Notes: a model not told the origin generated them from the letters alone. Positions 18,003 through 29,090 are shown, numbered from the stretch's first letter. The stretch is DNA of 64,000 nucleotides from Methylobacterium tarhaniae (GCF_001043955.1 NZ_LABZ01000026.1:1-64000); one strand, 5' to 3'. Translations and numbers: made by a program.

Positions 18003-18173
18003 TCAGGCCTCTGCGGTCGGGGTGATACCGAGCTCCGCCAGCTTGGCGTGGATCGCCGTGACCGGGCGCTTGAGCTTGAGGCTCATGACCGAGGCCGGGA
18101 CGCCCTCCCGCACCATGGCCTTGAGCTGCTGCACGGTCTCCAGGGTCCAGCCCGCCTCGATGTTCTCGCTCAT
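18003..18173 (-). CDS. Small conserved-looking protein of unknown function (56 aa)
   Basis: The 56-residue protein begins MSENIEAGWTLE. It has an amphipathic helical body with a helix-turn-helix-like pattern (LETVQQLKAMVREG, then VMSLKLKRPVTAIHAKLAELG), as in short GcrA-type or SANT-like DNA-binding modules. The stop is TGA at 18003-18005. An ACCCTG stretch, not a strong ribosome-binding site, precedes the ATG. It lies between gloA (convergent) and rnpB (divergent). Coding status is inferred from composition and the helical pattern. A longer frame reaching into rnpB is an artefact. Confidence 0.65.
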   Translation of the reverse strand: MSENIEAGWTLETVQQLKAMVREGVPASVMSLKLKRPVTAIHAKLAELGITPTAEA

Positions 18174-18322
18174 CAGGGTTGCCTCCGTTCTCACGGCCGC
18201 GTCGGGGCGGCCTTGAGACCGGCAGGTAGGGAGGGCGGACCGGGCGGCAACCCGGGCCCCGCGCCCGCCACGGGTCACCCCGGCCTTGACGCCGCGTCCC
18301 TGCCGTCGCACATCGGCGCCGT

Positions 18323-18750
<428 letters not shown>

Positions 18751-19211
18751 CCCTTTTCTCGACGCATGGCGACAGGGCCGGCCCAGCTGAGATCACGCGG
18801 GCGCGAGGCATTCCCGAGGTAGAGCCCGCGCCGGCGGCCGAACAGGCAGGCCCGCCTCGACTTTCCGGTGACGCACCGGCTCATCACAAGCCTTCGTTAA
18901 CCTTGCTGGTCTCTGATGGCACAGGGGCGGGTGCTGCCCGCCGCGTGTCCTCGCGTTGACGACCCCAGAGGCCCATGATACCCCGAGCCACCCCGTCCAC
19001 GGCGATTCCCGCATCGGCGGCCGCAGCCTGCTCGCGCAGGCATGATGGTCGCGCGTCGATGCCGGGCGTGGGCAAAGCGGCGCCCTGGCGCCGACCCCGG
19101 CCGGCCTCGGCCCGGCTCGTGCGGACAGCGGAGCACCATGGATCGTCACGCCTCAAGGCGCGCCCGCCGCGCGGGATGGGCATTCGTCTCGGTCGAGTCG
19201 GGGCGCCGGTC
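18751..19211. other. 461-bp spacer between rnpB and rsmH, no mraZ
   Basis: This stretch must hold the rsmH operon promoter, but no convincing promoter pair was recognised. A TTCGTTAACCTTG patch near 18893 is the only AT-rich spot. Six-frame reading gives only Arg/Pro/Ala-rich frames. None resembles MraZ, which usually precedes rsmH. Confidence 0.6.
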
Positions 19212-20231
19212 GTGACCGAGGCCGCTCCCCACATCCCGGTCCTGCTGGACGAGGTCCTCTCCGCCCTGCGCCTCGGCGCCGGTCCGGCGGCGGTGATCGA
19301 CGGCACCTTCGGGGCCGGCGGCTACACCCGGGCGATCCTGGCGGCGGATCCGCGCAACCGCGTGCTCGCCATCGACCGCGATCCCACCGCCATCGCGGCC
19401 GGCCAGGCCCTGGTCGAGGCGGAGGCCGGGCGCCTCGTCCTGGTGCAGGGCCGTTTCGGCGACCTCGACGCGATCGCGCGCGACACCGGCTTCGCGGAGG
19501 CCGACGGCGTCGTCCTCGATATCGGCGTGTCGTCGATGCAGCTCGACCAGGCGGAGCGGGGCTTCTCGTTCCGCCACGACGGCCCCCTCGACATGCGGAT
19601 GGAGCGGGCGGGCGAGAGCGCCGCCGATCTCGTCAACGAGGCCTCCGAGGCCGCGCTGGCCGACGTGATCTACCATTACGGCGAGGAGCGCCGGGCCCGC
19701 GCGGTGGCCCGCGCCCTGATCGAGGCGCGCCGGCGCGGCCGCATCGAGACCACGGCGGCTCTGGCAGAGGTCGTCGCGAGCGTCGTGCGGGCCGAGCCCG
19801 GCAGCGGCATCCACCCGGCGACCCGGACCTTCCAGGCCCTGCGCATCGCGGTGAACGACGAGCTCGGCGAATTGCAGCGGGCGCTGCACGCGGCCGAACG
19901 CACCCTGCGGCCGGGCGGCCGCCTCGCGGTGGTCACCTTCCACTCGCTGGAGGACCGCATCGTGAAGCAGTTCTTCTCGGCCCGCAGCGGCCGGGCGGTG
20001 GCGGCCTCGCGCCACCTGCCGATGGCCTCGCAGCCTGCGCCCCGCAGCTTCACCCTGGCCACCAAGGGCCCGGTCGCCGCCGGGGAGGCCGAAGCCTACG
20101 CCAATCCCCGGTCCCGCTCGGCCAAGCTGCGCGCCGGAGAGCGCACCGACGCCCCCGCTCCGCCGCCGCTCACGGCGCTCGAGGCCCTGGCCTCCCTGCC
20201 CGAGCCCCAGACGCGGGGAGGGCGCCGGTGA
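19212..20231 (+). CDS. rsmH: 16S rRNA (cytosine1402-N4)-methyltransferase
   Basis: The 339-residue protein starts [16 protein letters not shown]. It has the SAM-binding [13 protein letters not shown] motif at about 33-45, AIDRDPTA, the [12 protein letters not shown] motif and the [15 protein letters not shown] stretch, all hallmarks of RsmH (MraW). The C-terminal [12 protein letters not shown] motif is intact. It methylates C1402 of 16S rRNA in the decoding site. The GTG at 19212 is preferred over upstream ATGs (18975, 19176), which add an Arg-rich non-conserved leader. The stop overlaps the GTG of ftsL. First gene of the dcw cluster. Confidence 0.95.
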   Translation: MTEAAPHIPVLLDEVLSALRLGAGPAAVIDGTFGAGGYTRAILAADPRNRVLAIDRDPTAIAAGQALVEAEAGRLVLVQGRFGDLDAIARDTGFAEADGVVLDIGVSSMQLDQAERGFSFRHDGPLDMRMERAGESAADLVNEASEAALADVIYHYGEERRARAVARALIEARRRGRIETTAALAEVVASVVRAEPGSGIHPATRTFQALRIAVNDELGELQRALHAAERTLRPGGRLAVVTFHSLEDRIVKQFFSARSGRAVAASRHLPMASQPAPRSFTLATKGPVAAGEAEAYANPRSRSAKLRAGERTDAPAPPPLTALEALASLPEPQTRGGRR

Positions 20232-20686
20232 TCCGCCTCCTGCACCTTCTGGCGATCGCCGGGCTGATCGCCTCGGCCGTCTACGCCTACTCGATCAAGT
20301 ACGACACGCTCTACCAGGCCGAGCAGGTCGCCAAGCTGAAGACCCGCCTGCGCAAGGAGCGCGACGCGATCGCGGTGCTGCGCGCCGAGTGGCAATTGCT
20401 CACCCGGCCCGACCGGCTCCAGGGCGCGGTCACCAAGTACCTCGACCTCGAGCCGATCGGCACGGCCCATCTCGGCCGCCTCGCCGACCTGCCGGCCAAG
20501 ACCGACCGCGGCGACGAGATCGCCCGCAAGCTCGAGGCGCTCGGCCTCGGCGCCACGGCGACGCCCACCGCCAAGGAGCGCGCGCCCTCCACCACCGGCG
20601 CCACCGCCTCCCGCAGCGAGGAGCCGCGCACCACCGGCTCCACATCGACCCCCACCCCCACCCGCACCCCGACGGCCAAGAGGTAG
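20228..20686 (+). CDS. ftsL: Cell division protein FtsL
   Basis: The 152-residue protein has one N-terminal transmembrane helix (about 4-22). A coiled-coil stretch follows ([32 protein letters not shown]), ending in the conserved YLDLEPI motif. The C terminus is Thr/Ser/Pro-rich and probably disordered. The position between rsmH and ftsI and the fold match FtsL, which with FtsB and FtsQ activates septal murein synthesis. The GTG start overlaps the rsmH stop. Confidence 0.88.
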   Translation: MIRLLHLLAIAGLIASAVYAYSIKYDTLYQAEQVAKLKTRLRKERDAIAVLRAEWQLLTRPDRLQGAVTKYLDLEPIGTAHLGRLADLPAKTDRGDEIARKLEALGLGATATPTAKERAPSTTGATASRSEEPRTTGSTSTPTPTRTPTAKR

Positions 20687-20691
20687 GCGCC

Positions 20692-22530
20692 GTGACCCAG
20701 GACCAGGATTTCCAGGCTCACGACCCTCAAGGCTCCGAGGTCGATCCGCCGCAGGTGGCCGTCGAGGAGCCCGCCCGGCCGCGGCGGCGCCTCGCGGACC
20801 TGCTCCGCGGCGGCGTGACGGCGATGTTCCGCCTGTCGGTGGAGCGCAGCGCCGCCCGCGTCGGCCTCGTCGGGCTCGTCTTCGGCGCGGTGTTCCTGAC
20901 CCTGATGGGCCGGCTCGTCAGCTTCGCCGTGCTGCCGGACGATCCGGGGACGGCGCAGGCGCGCCGGGCCGAGGCCGGCGGCACCACCCAGGTGCGGCCC
21001 GACATCGTCGACCGCAACGGCGAGATCCTGGCCACCGACATCCGCACCGTCTCGGTCTTCGCCGAGCCGAAGAACATCTACGACAAGGACGAGGCGGTCG
21101 AGCTCCTCACCGCCGTCCTGCCGGAGATCAACGCCCGCGACCTGCGCGAGAAGCTCTCGTCGAAGAAGGGTTTCGTCTGGGTCAAGCGCGAGATCACCCC
21201 GCGCCAGCAGGCCGAGGTGCACCGCCTCGGCATCCCGGGCGTCGGCTTCCTGTCCGACCACAAGCGGGTCTACCCGAACGGGACCGCCGCCGCGCACATC
21301 CTCGGCGTGACCAACCTCGACAATGTCGGCATCGCCGGCATGGAGAAGTACATCGACCGCCAGGGCCTGCGCGACCTCAACAGCCTCGGCTTCGTCGAGA
21401 AGTCGGCCGACATGGCGCCGGTCCAGCTCTCGATCGACCTGCGCGCCCAGCATGCCGTGCGCGACGAGCTGGCCTGGGGCATGGAGCATTACCGCGCCAA
21501 GGCGGCGGCCGGCCTGATCCTCGACGTCACCACCGGCGAGGTGATCGCGCTCGCCTCCCTGCCGGATTTCGATCCCAACGAGCCGAAGGACGCCCTCGAT
21601 CCCGACCGGATCAACCGGATGAATGTCGGCGTCTACGAGATGGGCTCGACCTTCAAGGCGATGACCCTCGCCATGGCGCTCGATTCCGGAAAGTTCACCG
21701 TCAACTCGACCTTCGACACCCGCGGCGGCGTGCTGCATTGGGGCCGGCAGAAGATCCACGAGTATCACGGCACCAACCGGGTCATCACGATGCCGGAGGT
21801 GTTCACCCACTCCTCCAACATCGGCTCGGCCAAGATGGCGCTCGGCATCGGCGTGCCCGGCCACAAGGCCTTCCTGAAGAAGATGGGCCTGCTCGACCGG
21901 CTGCGCACCGAGCTGCCCGAGAGCGCCGAGCCGATCATCCCGCCGCGCTGGACCGAGATCAACACCATCACCATCGCCTTCGGCCACGGCCTGGCGGTGG
22001 CGCCGCTCCAGGCCTCCGCCGCGGTGGCGGCGATCGCCAATGGCGGCTTCCTGATGACGCCGACCTTCCTCAAGCGCAGCGAGGCCGAGGCGCGCGAGAA
22101 GGCGACGCAGGTGCTCTCGCCCCAGACCAGCGAGGCGATGCGCTACATCATGCGCCTCAACGCCACCGAGGGCTCGGCCAAGAAGGCGTCGATTCCCTAC
22201 TACTATGTCGGCGGCAAGACCGGCACCGCCGAGAAGGTGATCCGCGGCCGCTACGTCAAGAACCGGCTGTTCACCACCTTCATGGCCGCAGCGCCGATGG
22301 ACAAGCCGAAATACCTGTTCGTGACCATCATGGACGAGCCGCAGGCGGTGGCGGCGGAATCCGGCACCTACGCCACGGCGGCCTGGAATTCCGGCGTCGT
22401 CACCGGCCGGACGATCGCCCGCGTCGCCCCGATCCTCGGCCTGCCGCCGCAATTCGAGCCGCCGGTCAAGCCCTTCCCGCTGATGGTCAAGCTCGGCGCG
22501 TATCACATCGACAAGGTGGACGGGCGATGA
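20692..22530 (+). CDS. ftsI: Septal peptidoglycan transpeptidase (PBP3)
   Basis: The 612-residue class B penicillin-binding protein has one transmembrane helix (about 61-82), a PBP dimerisation region and a transpeptidase domain. The active site is Ser319 in STFK (Lys322), with SSN at about 374-376 and KTG at about 509-511. It crosslinks peptidoglycan at the division septum with FtsW and FtsL. The GTG at 20692 is chosen because the frame before it overlaps ftsL. It begins 5 bp after the ftsL stop, and its own stop overlaps the ATG of murE. Confidence 0.96.
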   Translation: MTQDQDFQAHDPQGSEVDPPQVAVEEPARPRRRLADLLRGGVTAMFRLSVERSAARVGLVGLVFGAVFLTLMGRLVSFAVLPDDPGTAQARRAEAGGTTQVRPDIVDRNGEILATDIRTVSVFAEPKNIYDKDEAVELLTAVLPEINARDLREKLSSKKGFVWVKREITPRQQAEVHRLGIPGVGFLSDHKRVYPNGTAAAHILGVTNLDNVGIAGMEKYIDRQGLRDLNSLGFVEKSADMAPVQLSIDLRAQHAVRDELAWGMEHYRAKAAAGLILDVTTGEVIALASLPDFDPNEPKDALDPDRINRMNVGVYEMGSTFKAMTLAMALDSGKFTVNSTFDTRGGVLHWGRQKIHEYHGTNRVITMPEVFTHSSNIGSAKMALGIGVPGHKAFLKKMGLLDRLRTELPESAEPIIPPRWTEINTITIAFGHGLAVAPLQASAAVAAIANGGFLMTPTFLKRSEAEAREKATQVLSPQTSEAMRYIMRLNATEGSAKKASIPYYYVGGKTGTAEKVIRGRYVKNRLFTTFMAAAPMDKPKYLFVTIMDEPQAVAAESGTYATAAWNSGVVTGRTIARVAPILGLPPQFEPPVKPFPLMVKLGAYHIDKVDGR

Positions 22531-23984
22531 GCCTCACCCTCGGCGACCTGTTCCCTGGAGCCGGCGCAGCCGCGAGCCTCCCCGTCGCCGGCCTCACCGC
22601 CGACAGCCGCAAGGTCGCGCCCGGCTTCGTGTTCCTGGCGGTGCCCGGCACCGCCGCCGACGGCCGGCTCTTCGCCGCGAAGGCCGCCGCGGCCGGCGCG
22701 GTCGCGATGGTGGCGCAGGGCGAGCGCCCGGCCGACCTGCCCGGCCCGGTCGCCTACCTCTCCGTCCCCGATGCCCGCGTCGCGCTGGCCGCGGCCGCCG
22801 CCCGGCTGCATCCGGGCCAGCCCGGGACGGTGGTGGCGGTCACCGGCACCAGCGGCAAGAGCTCGGTCGCCGATTTCGTGCGCCAGATCTTCGGCCGCCT
22901 CGGCCGGGAGGCGGCGAGCCTCGGGACGTTGGGGGTGATCACCACCTCGGGCGCCGCCTACGGCTCGCTCACCACCCCCGACCCGATCACTTTGCACCGG
23001 ACCCTCGACCGGCTCGCCCGCGACGGCGTCACCGAACTGGCGATGGAGGCCTCCTCCCACGGCATCGAGCAGAGCCGCCTCGACGGGGTGCGCCTGGCGG
23101 CAGCCGGCTTCACCAATCTCGGCCACGACCATCTCGATTATCACTGCACGCCGGAGGCCTATCTCCAGGCGAAGCTCCGGCTGTTCACGACCCTGCTGCC
23201 GCAGGACGGCACGGCGATCGTCAATGCCGACGGCCCGCACAGCGCGGCGGTCATCGCGGCGGTCCGGGACCGCGGCGTGCGGCTCGTCACCACCGGCCGG
23301 GCCGGGGAGGGAATCCGCCTCGTCTCCGCCCGCACCGAGGGTTTCGCGCAGCGGCTCGCCATCGCGGTCGCGGGCGCGACCCATTCGGTCGACCTGCCTC
23401 TCGTCGGGGCGTTCCAGGTCGAGAACGCGCTCCTCGCCGCCGGCCTCGTGCTCGCGACCCCGGCCGGGGCCGGGCGCGAGGCGGAGGTGGTCGCGGCTCT
23501 GGGCCATCTCGCCGGCGTGCCGGGGCGGCTGGAGCGGATCGGCACCGTGCGGGACGCGCTCTGCATCGTCGATTACGCCCACAAGCCCGATGCGCTGGCC
23601 AACGTCCTCGACGCGCTCCGCGCCTTCACCACCGGGCGCCTCGTCTGCGTCGTCGGCTGCGGCGGCGACCGCGACCGGGCCAAGCGCCCGCTGATGGGCC
23701 GCATCGCGGCCGAGAAGGCCGACCGGGTCATCGTGACCGACGACAATCCCCGCAGCGAGGACCCCGCGACGATCCGCGCGGCGATCCTGGCGGCGGCCCC
23801 GGGAGCGGAGGAGATCGGCGACCGCGCGGAGGCGATCCGGGCTGCGGTGCGCGACCTTCGGGCCGGCGACGTGCTGGTGGTGGCCGGCAAAGGTCATGAA
23901 ACCGGCCAGATCATCGGCGACCGGACGCTGCCCTTCTCCGACCGCGACGCGGTCCTGAGCGCGATCGAGGACACCCGCGCATGA
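22527..23984 (+). CDS. murE: UDP-N-acetylmuramoyl-L-alanyl-D-glutamate--2,6-diaminopimelate ligase
   Basis: The 485-residue Mur ligase has the ATP loop GTSGKSS at about 107-113, the carbamylated-Lys region and the C-terminal DNPR motif (about 406-409), which reads out meso-diaminopimelate. It adds meso-DAP to UDP-MurNAc-Ala-Glu in the cytosol. Other family marks are LTADSRKV near the N terminus and VDYAHKPDALANVL. The ATG overlaps the ftsI stop (ATGA) and its stop overlaps the murF ATG. Length is normal. Confidence 0.96.
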   Translation: MSLTLGDLFPGAGAAASLPVAGLTADSRKVAPGFVFLAVPGTAADGRLFAAKAAAAGAVAMVAQGERPADLPGPVAYLSVPDARVALAAAAARLHPGQPGTVVAVTGTSGKSSVADFVRQIFGRLGREAASLGTLGVITTSGAAYGSLTTPDPITLHRTLDRLARDGVTELAMEASSHGIEQSRLDGVRLAAAGFTNLGHDHLDYHCTPEAYLQAKLRLFTTLLPQDGTAIVNADGPHSAAVIAAVRDRGVRLVTTGRAGEGIRLVSARTEGFAQRLAIAVAGATHSVDLPLVGAFQVENALLAAGLVLATPAGAGREAEVVAALGHLAGVPGRLERIGTVRDALCIVDYAHKPDALANVLDALRAFTTGRLVCVVGCGGDRDRAKRPLMGRIAAEKADRVIVTDDNPRSEDPATIRAAILAAAPGAEEIGDRAEAIRAAVRDLRAGDVLVVAGKGHETGQIIGDRTLPFSDRDAVLSAIEDTRA

Positions 23985-25453
23985 CCGAGCCCCTCTGGAC
24001 CCTGGATGACGCCGCCGCCGCCATGGGCGGCCGCGTGGTCGCGGACGATGCCGCGGCGCGAAACCTGTCCGGGATCTCGATCGACACCCGCACCCTCAAG
24101 GTCGGGGACCTGTTCTTCGCCATCAAGGGCGAGGCCCGCGACGGCCACGACTTCGTGCGCGACGCGCTGACCCGCGGCGCCGGCGCCGCGGTGGTGGCCG
24201 AGGAGCGCGCGGCCGACCTCGGCGCGGCCGGGCCGCTGATCGCCGTGCCGGCGCGGGGCGAGGCGCGGGACGAGGATGTCGTGCTCGCCGCCATGCGCGA
24301 CCTCGCGGTCGCGTCGCGCGCGCGGACGGCCGCCCGGGTGCTCGCCGTCACCGGCTCGGTCGGCAAGACCGGCACCAAGGAGGCCTTGCGCCACGTGCTC
24401 GCGGCGCAAGGCACCACCCACGCCTCGGTCGCCTCCTACAACAACCATTGGGGCGTCCCCCTGACCCTGAGCCGGATGCCGGCATCGAGCGAGTTCGGGG
24501 TGTTCGAGGTCGGCATGAACCATGCCGGCGAGATCGCGCCCCTGACCCGGCTGGTGCGGCCCGAGATCGCGATCGTCACCACGGTCGAGCCGGTGCATAT
24601 CGAGCATTTCCGCTCGTTGTCGGGCATCGCCGACGCCAAGGGCGAGATCTTCTATGGCCTGGAGCCCGGCGGCGTCGCGATCATCAACCGCGACAACCCG
24701 AACTTCGAGCGGCTGAAGGCGCATGCGCTCGCCTCCCGGGCCGGCCGGGTGGTGAGCTTCGGCGAGCACCGCGAGGCCGACGTGCGGGCCGAGCGCATCG
24801 TGATGCGCCCCGACCTGTCGATCGTCGACGTGCGGGCGATGGGCCTTCCCGTCACCTACCAGCTCGGCACCCCGGGCCGCCACACGGCGCTGAACTCGCT
24901 CGCCGTCGTCGCCGCCGTGCAGGCCCTCGGCGCCGACCTGGCGCTCGCCGCGCTCTCCCTGGCGCAGCTGCGCCCGCCGGCCGGGCGGGGCGCCCGCTCG
25001 ATGCTGCGGGTCGGCCACGGCGAGGCGCTGCTCGTCGACGAGAGCTACAACGCCAACCCGGCCTCGGTGCGGGCGGCGCTCAGCACGCTCGCGGGCGTCG
25101 AGACCGGCGGCCGGCGCATCGCGGTCCTCGGCGACATGATGGAGCTCGGCGCGGACGCCCCCCGCCTGCACCGCGAGCTGGCCCAAGCGGTCGAGGAGCA
25201 CGGCATCGACCTCGTCTTCACCGCCGGCCCGCTGATGCAGGAGCTGTTCGACGCGCTGCCGGCCTCCCGGCGCGCCGGCGCCCGGCAAAGCTCGGCCGAG
25301 CTCGTCGATCCGGTGGTCGAGGCCCTGCGGCCCGGCGACGCCGTGATGGTCAAGGGCTCGAACAGCACCCGCATGGGCCGGATTGTCGAGGCGCTCAAAG
25401 CCCGCTACGGCGGGGCCAACGACCAGGATCTCGCCGTCGGCCGATCCGGCTGA
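23981..25453 (+). CDS. murF: UDP-N-acetylmuramoyl-tripeptide--D-alanyl-D-alanine ligase
   Basis: The 490-residue Mur ligase has the ATP-binding GSVGKTGTKE loop at about 125-134, YNNHWGVPLTL, FEVGMNHAGEI and DESYNANP, all typical of MurF. It adds D-Ala-D-Ala to the UDP-MurNAc-tripeptide, completing the pentapeptide precursor. The P-loop reads GKTGT where many homologues have GKTTT. The ATG overlaps the murE stop. Confidence 0.95.
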   Translation: MTEPLWTLDDAAAAMGGRVVADDAAARNLSGISIDTRTLKVGDLFFAIKGEARDGHDFVRDALTRGAGAAVVAEERAADLGAAGPLIAVPARGEARDEDVVLAAMRDLAVASRARTAARVLAVTGSVGKTGTKEALRHVLAAQGTTHASVASYNNHWGVPLTLSRMPASSEFGVFEVGMNHAGEIAPLTRLVRPEIAIVTTVEPVHIEHFRSLSGIADAKGEIFYGLEPGGVAIINRDNPNFERLKAHALASRAGRVVSFGEHREADVRAERIVMRPDLSIVDVRAMGLPVTYQLGTPGRHTALNSLAVVAAVQALGADLALAALSLAQLRPPAGRGARSMLRVGHGEALLVDESYNANPASVRAALSTLAGVETGGRRIAVLGDMMELGADAPRLHRELAQAVEEHGIDLVFTAGPLMQELFDALPASRRAGARQSSAELVDPVVEALRPGDAVMVKGSNSTRMGRIVEALKARYGGANDQDLAVGRSG

Positions 25454-25534
25454 GCCACCTTCGAAGGACTTCTGACGCAGCGGCGCGGGTGTGAGGCCGG
25501 CGCTGCCGCTCGCCCACGATCGGATGCCCCCGGG

Positions 25535-26620
25535 ATGCTCTACCTCCTCTCCGACCTGAGCGGCGTGTTCTCGCCGCTCAACGTCTTCCGCTACATCACC
25601 TTCCGGACCGGGGGGGCGCTGTTCACGGCCGGCTTCTTCGTGTTCTGGTTCGGGCCCTGGATCATCTCGCTCCTGCGCCTGCGCCAGGGCAAGGGCCAGC
25701 CGATCCGCGAGGACGGCCCGCAATCGCACCTCCTGACCAAGCGCGGCACGCCCACCATGGGCGGGCTGATGATCCTGGCCGGCGTGATGGTGGCGGTCCT
25801 GCTCTGGGCCAACCCGCGCAACCACTACGTCTGGATCGTCATGATGGTGACGCTGGGCTTCGGCGCGATCGGCTTCTACGACGATTACCTCAAGGTCACG
25901 AAGCAGAGCCACAAGGGTTTCTCGGGCAAGTTCCGCCTCGCCCTGGAGGCGCTGATCGCGGTCGCCGCCTGCGTCGCGGTGGCCGAATACTCGGCGCCGG
26001 GCCTCGCCTATCGGCTCGCCTTTCCGGTCTTCAAGGACGCGATCATCAATCTCGGCCTGTTCTACGTCGCCTTCGCGGGCTTCGTGATCGTCGGCGCGGG
26101 CAACGCGGTCAACATCACCGACGGCCTCGACGGGCTGGCCATCGTGCCGGTGATGATCGCCGCGGCGACGTTCGGGGTCATCGCCTATCTCGTCGGCAAC
26201 GTGATCTACGCCTCGTATCTCCAGGTGAACTACGTCCCGGGCACCGGCGAGCTGGCGGTGGTCTGCGGCGCCTTGATCGGGGCGGGACTCGGCTTCCTAT
26301 GGTTCAACGCGCCGCCGGCCCAGATCTTCATGGGCGATACCGGCTCGCTGGCCCTCGGCGGGCTCCTCGGCACCGTCGCGGTGGCGACCAAGCACGAGAT
26401 CGTGCTCGGCATCGTCGGCGGCCTGTTCGTGCTGGAGATCCTGTCCGTCATCATTCAGGTCGCCTCGTTCAAGCTCACGGGCAAGCGCGTCTTCCGCATG
26501 GCGCCGATCCACCACCACTTCGAGCAGAAGGGCTGGAAGGAGCCGCAGGTGGTGATCCGGTTCTGGATCATCGCGGTGGTGCTGGCCCTGCTCGGCCTGG
26601 CGACGCTGAAGCTGCGGTAG
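25535..26620 (+). CDS. mraY: Phospho-N-acetylmuramoyl-pentapeptide transferase
   Basis: The 361-residue protein with about ten transmembrane helices is MraY. It has the catalytic Asp116-Asp117 in [33 protein letters not shown] and the His-rich loop [13 protein letters not shown]. It makes lipid I from UDP-MurNAc-pentapeptide and undecaprenyl phosphate at the inner membrane. The TPTMGG motif near residue 75 is also present. It is 81 bp after murF and 146 bp before murD, looser spacing than in the upstream part of the cluster. Confidence 0.96.
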   Translation: MLYLLSDLSGVFSPLNVFRYITFRTGGALFTAGFFVFWFGPWIISLLRLRQGKGQPIREDGPQSHLLTKRGTPTMGGLMILAGVMVAVLLWANPRNHYVWIVMMVTLGFGAIGFYDDYLKVTKQSHKGFSGKFRLALEALIAVAACVAVAEYSAPGLAYRLAFPVFKDAIINLGLFYVAFAGFVIVGAGNAVNITDGLDGLAIVPVMIAAATFGVIAYLVGNVIYASYLQVNYVPGTGELAVVCGALIGAGLGFLWFNAPPAQIFMGDTGSLALGGLLGTVAVATKHEIVLGIVGGLFVLEILSVIIQVASFKLTGKRVFRMAPIHHHFEQKGWKEPQVVIRFWIIAVVLALLGLATLKLR

Positions 26621-26766
26621 GGGACCGGCCGGGTCACACCTTGCAATCTCCGCCGACGCTTGGAAGGAAGGCGCTTTCCCTCTCCCGCACTTGCGGCGAT
26701 ACCGGGCAGGCCCGGGATCGCCTGGAGAGGGATCCCGCGCCATTCGATGCATCCGGCGGACACCGC

Positions 26767-28155
26767 ATGACACCCTCCACCACCTTCGCCGGCCAGACGG
26801 TGGCCTTGTTCGGGCTCGGCGGCTCGGGCCTCGCCACGGCGCTCAGCCTCAAGGCCGGCGGCGCCCGGGTGATCGCCTGCGACGACAACCCGGCGCGGAT
26901 GGAGGCGGCGCGCGAGCAGGGCATCGAGACCGGCGACCTGCGGCAGGCCGAGTGGAACGACGTCGCGGCGCTCGTCCTCGCCCCCGGCGTGCCGCTCACC
27001 CATCCGGCGCCGCACTGGACGGTGGAGCGTGCCAAGGCGGCCGGCGTGCCGGTCGTCGGCGACATCGAGCTGTTCTGCCGCGAGCGGGCCGCGACCGGCC
27101 CCGACGCGCCCTTCGTCGCCATCACCGGCACGAACGGCAAGTCGACCACCACGGCGCTGATCGCCCATGTCCTTTCCGCCGCCGGCCGCGACGTGCAGAT
27201 GGGCGGCAATATCGGCACGGCGATCCTGTCGCTGGAGCCGCCCTCGCCCGACCGGGTGCACGTGATCGAGCTGTCCTCGTTCCAGATCGACCTGACGCCG
27301 TCGCTGGCGCCCACGATCGGCGTGCTCCTCAACCTCACGCCCGACCACCTCGACCGCCACGGCGACATGCCGCATTACGCCGCCATCAAGGAGCGGCTGG
27401 TGACGGGCGCCGCCCACGCGGTGGTCGGGATCGACGACGAATGGTGCCGGGCGATCGCCGCGCGCCGCGCGGGGCCGTTGACCCGGGTTCACGTCGGCGA
27501 GGCGGGGGAGGGGCCGGGCATCCTCGCCCGCAACGGCATCGTGATCGACGGGCGCCGGGAGCCGGCCGAGCCGGTGGCGGACCTCGCCGGCATCGGATCG
27601 TTGCGCGGTGCTCATAACTGGCAGAACGCGGCCATCGCCTACGCCGTGGCGACCCAACTCGGCGTCACGTCGGAGGCCTTCGCGGCGGCGCTCGCGACCT
27701 TCCCCGGCCTGCCGCACCGGATGGAGGAGGTCGGCCGGCGCGGCGCCGTCCTCTTCATCAACGATTCGAAGGCCACCAACGCCGATTCGACCGAGAAGGC
27801 GCTCTCGGCCTTCCAGCGCATCCACTGGATCCTCGGCGGCAAGCCGAAGGAGGGCGGGATCGCGAGCCTCGCGCCGTACTTCCCGCGCGTCGCCCATGCC
27901 TACCTGATCGGCGCCGCGACCGAGGACTTCGCCGCCACCCTCGACGGGCAGGTGCCGTTCAGCCGCTGCGGCACGCTGGCTGCCGCCGTCGCCGAGGCCG
28001 CGGCGGCCGCGGAGGGGGATATTGCCGGCGAGCCGGTGGTGCTGCTCTCGCCGGCCTGCGCCTCCTACGACCAGTTCCGCAGCTTCGAGGATCGCGGCGA
28101 CCAGTTCCGCGATCTCGTGCGAGCCCTGCCGGGCCTGAAGCCTCCGGGCGCCTGA
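26767..28155 (+). CDS. murD: UDP-N-acetylmuramoyl-L-alanine--D-glutamate ligase
   Basis: The 462-residue Mur ligase has an N-terminal Rossmann domain ([13 protein letters not shown]) and the ATP loop GTNGKST at about 121-127. It also has [28 protein letters not shown] and the C-terminal [19 protein letters not shown]. It adds D-Glu to UDP-MurNAc-L-Ala. The ATG at 26767 was chosen because the upstream frame overlaps mraY. It is the last dcw gene here. The usual next genes (ftsW, murG, murC) do not follow. Confidence 0.96.
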   Translation: MTPSTTFAGQTVALFGLGGSGLATALSLKAGGARVIACDDNPARMEAAREQGIETGDLRQAEWNDVAALVLAPGVPLTHPAPHWTVERAKAAGVPVVGDIELFCRERAATGPDAPFVAITGTNGKSTTTALIAHVLSAAGRDVQMGGNIGTAILSLEPPSPDRVHVIELSSFQIDLTPSLAPTIGVLLNLTPDHLDRHGDMPHYAAIKERLVTGAAHAVVGIDDEWCRAIAARRAGPLTRVHVGEAGEGPGILARNGIVIDGRREPAEPVADLAGIGSLRGAHNWQNAAIAYAVATQLGVTSEAFAAALATFPGLPHRMEEVGRRGAVLFINDSKATNADSTEKALSAFQRIHWILGGKPKEGGIASLAPYFPRVAHAYLIGAATEDFAATLDGQVPFSRCGTLAAAVAEAAAAAEGDIAGEPVVLLSPACASYDQFRSFEDRGDQFRDLVRALPGLKPPGA

Positions 28156-28238
28156 CGCGCCGTTCCCCGGGCCGGCAAATCGGCGTATGCCGCTTCGCGC
28201 CGGCCCGACGCATCCCACGCCATCGTGCCGGCCCTTTC

Positions 28239-29090
28239 ATGCGCTTCCCACGCGGTGCCATGCTGCCCTCCCAACGCCTCCTGCCCGCCGAGACCCCGGG
28301 CGCGTCCGGCCACGCGCCGCTCCGGCCCGGTCCGCGCAAGATCATCAGCTGGAACCTGCTGCGGCGGACCGGCGCGACCGTCGACGCCCTCGAGGCGCTG
28401 ATCGCGCAGGAGAAGCCGGACCTGCTCTTGATGCAGGAAGCCACCGTCGACATCACCGAGCTGCAGGCCCGGGTCGGCGGGCACTATGCCTGGGCGCCGC
28501 TGCCGCGGCGCATCCATGGCCTGGCGATGTGGAGCCCGACCCCCTGGGCGACCCCGCCCAGGGTGATCACCCTGCCGTCCGGCGCCCTGATCGACCGGGT
28601 CTGCCAGATCCTCGATCTCGGGCCCTTCGGGGTCGCCAACGTCCACCTCTCGCACGGCCAGGTGCTCAACCGGCGCCAGCTGCGCCGCATCGCCCAGCAC
28701 CTGCCCGTCCGGGCCGCCGTGCTCGGCGACTACAACATCGTCGGGCCGGCCCTGCTGCCGGGCTTCCAGGATGTCGGGCCGCGCCACCCGACCCATGCCA
28801 TGGTCGATCTCGTGCCCCTGCGCCTCGACCGCTGCCTGGTGCGGGGGCTCACCTGCCGCGGCCAGGCGGTGCTGCCGCGGGGCGCCTCCGACCACCGGCC
28901 GATCGTGGTCCATCTCGAGCCCGGCAACCCGCAGGGCAAGCGCCAGCCCCGACGAGAGACTCTTCGCGATCGGATCGAGGCGTTTCGCGACCGGGCCGAG
29001 GATCTCCGCAAGCGGGCGCCGCTCAAAGATATGGCAGCAGCAATCGCACGGCGGCGTCGCGCAGGCGCACGGCCATTCCGCGAGAGTTGA
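28239..29090 (+). CDS. Endonuclease/exonuclease/phosphatase (EEP) family protein
   Basis: The 283-residue protein carries the EEP motifs in order: SWNLLRRTGA, LLLMQEA with the metal-binding Glu, VHLSHGQVLNRRQL, GDYNIVGP and the terminal SDHRPIVVHLE. These form the DNase I-like catalytic site. Substrate unknown; nucleic acid and phospholipid or inositol-phosphate substrates both occur in the family. The Arg-rich C-terminal 60 residues are not conserved-looking. Its 3' end overlaps the converging cls gene by 68 bp. A second possible start is ATG at 28260. Confidence 0.85.
   Translation: MRFPRGAMLPSQRLLPAETPGASGHAPLRPGPRKIISWNLLRRTGATVDALEALIAQEKPDLLLMQEATVDITELQARVGGHYAWAPLPRRIHGLAMWSPTPWATPPRVITLPSGALIDRVCQILDLGPFGVANVHLSHGQVLNRRQLRRIAQHLPVRAAVLGDYNIVGPALLPGFQDVGPRHPTHAMVDLVPLRLDRCLVRGLTCRGQAVLPRGASDHRPIVVHLEPGNPQGKRQPRRETLRDRIEAFRDRAEDLRKRAPLKDMAAAIARRRRAGARPFRES

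Noticed and set aside
18751-19211. mraZ in the spacer before rsmH
   Set aside because: No frame shows the MraZ double DxxxR fold pattern.
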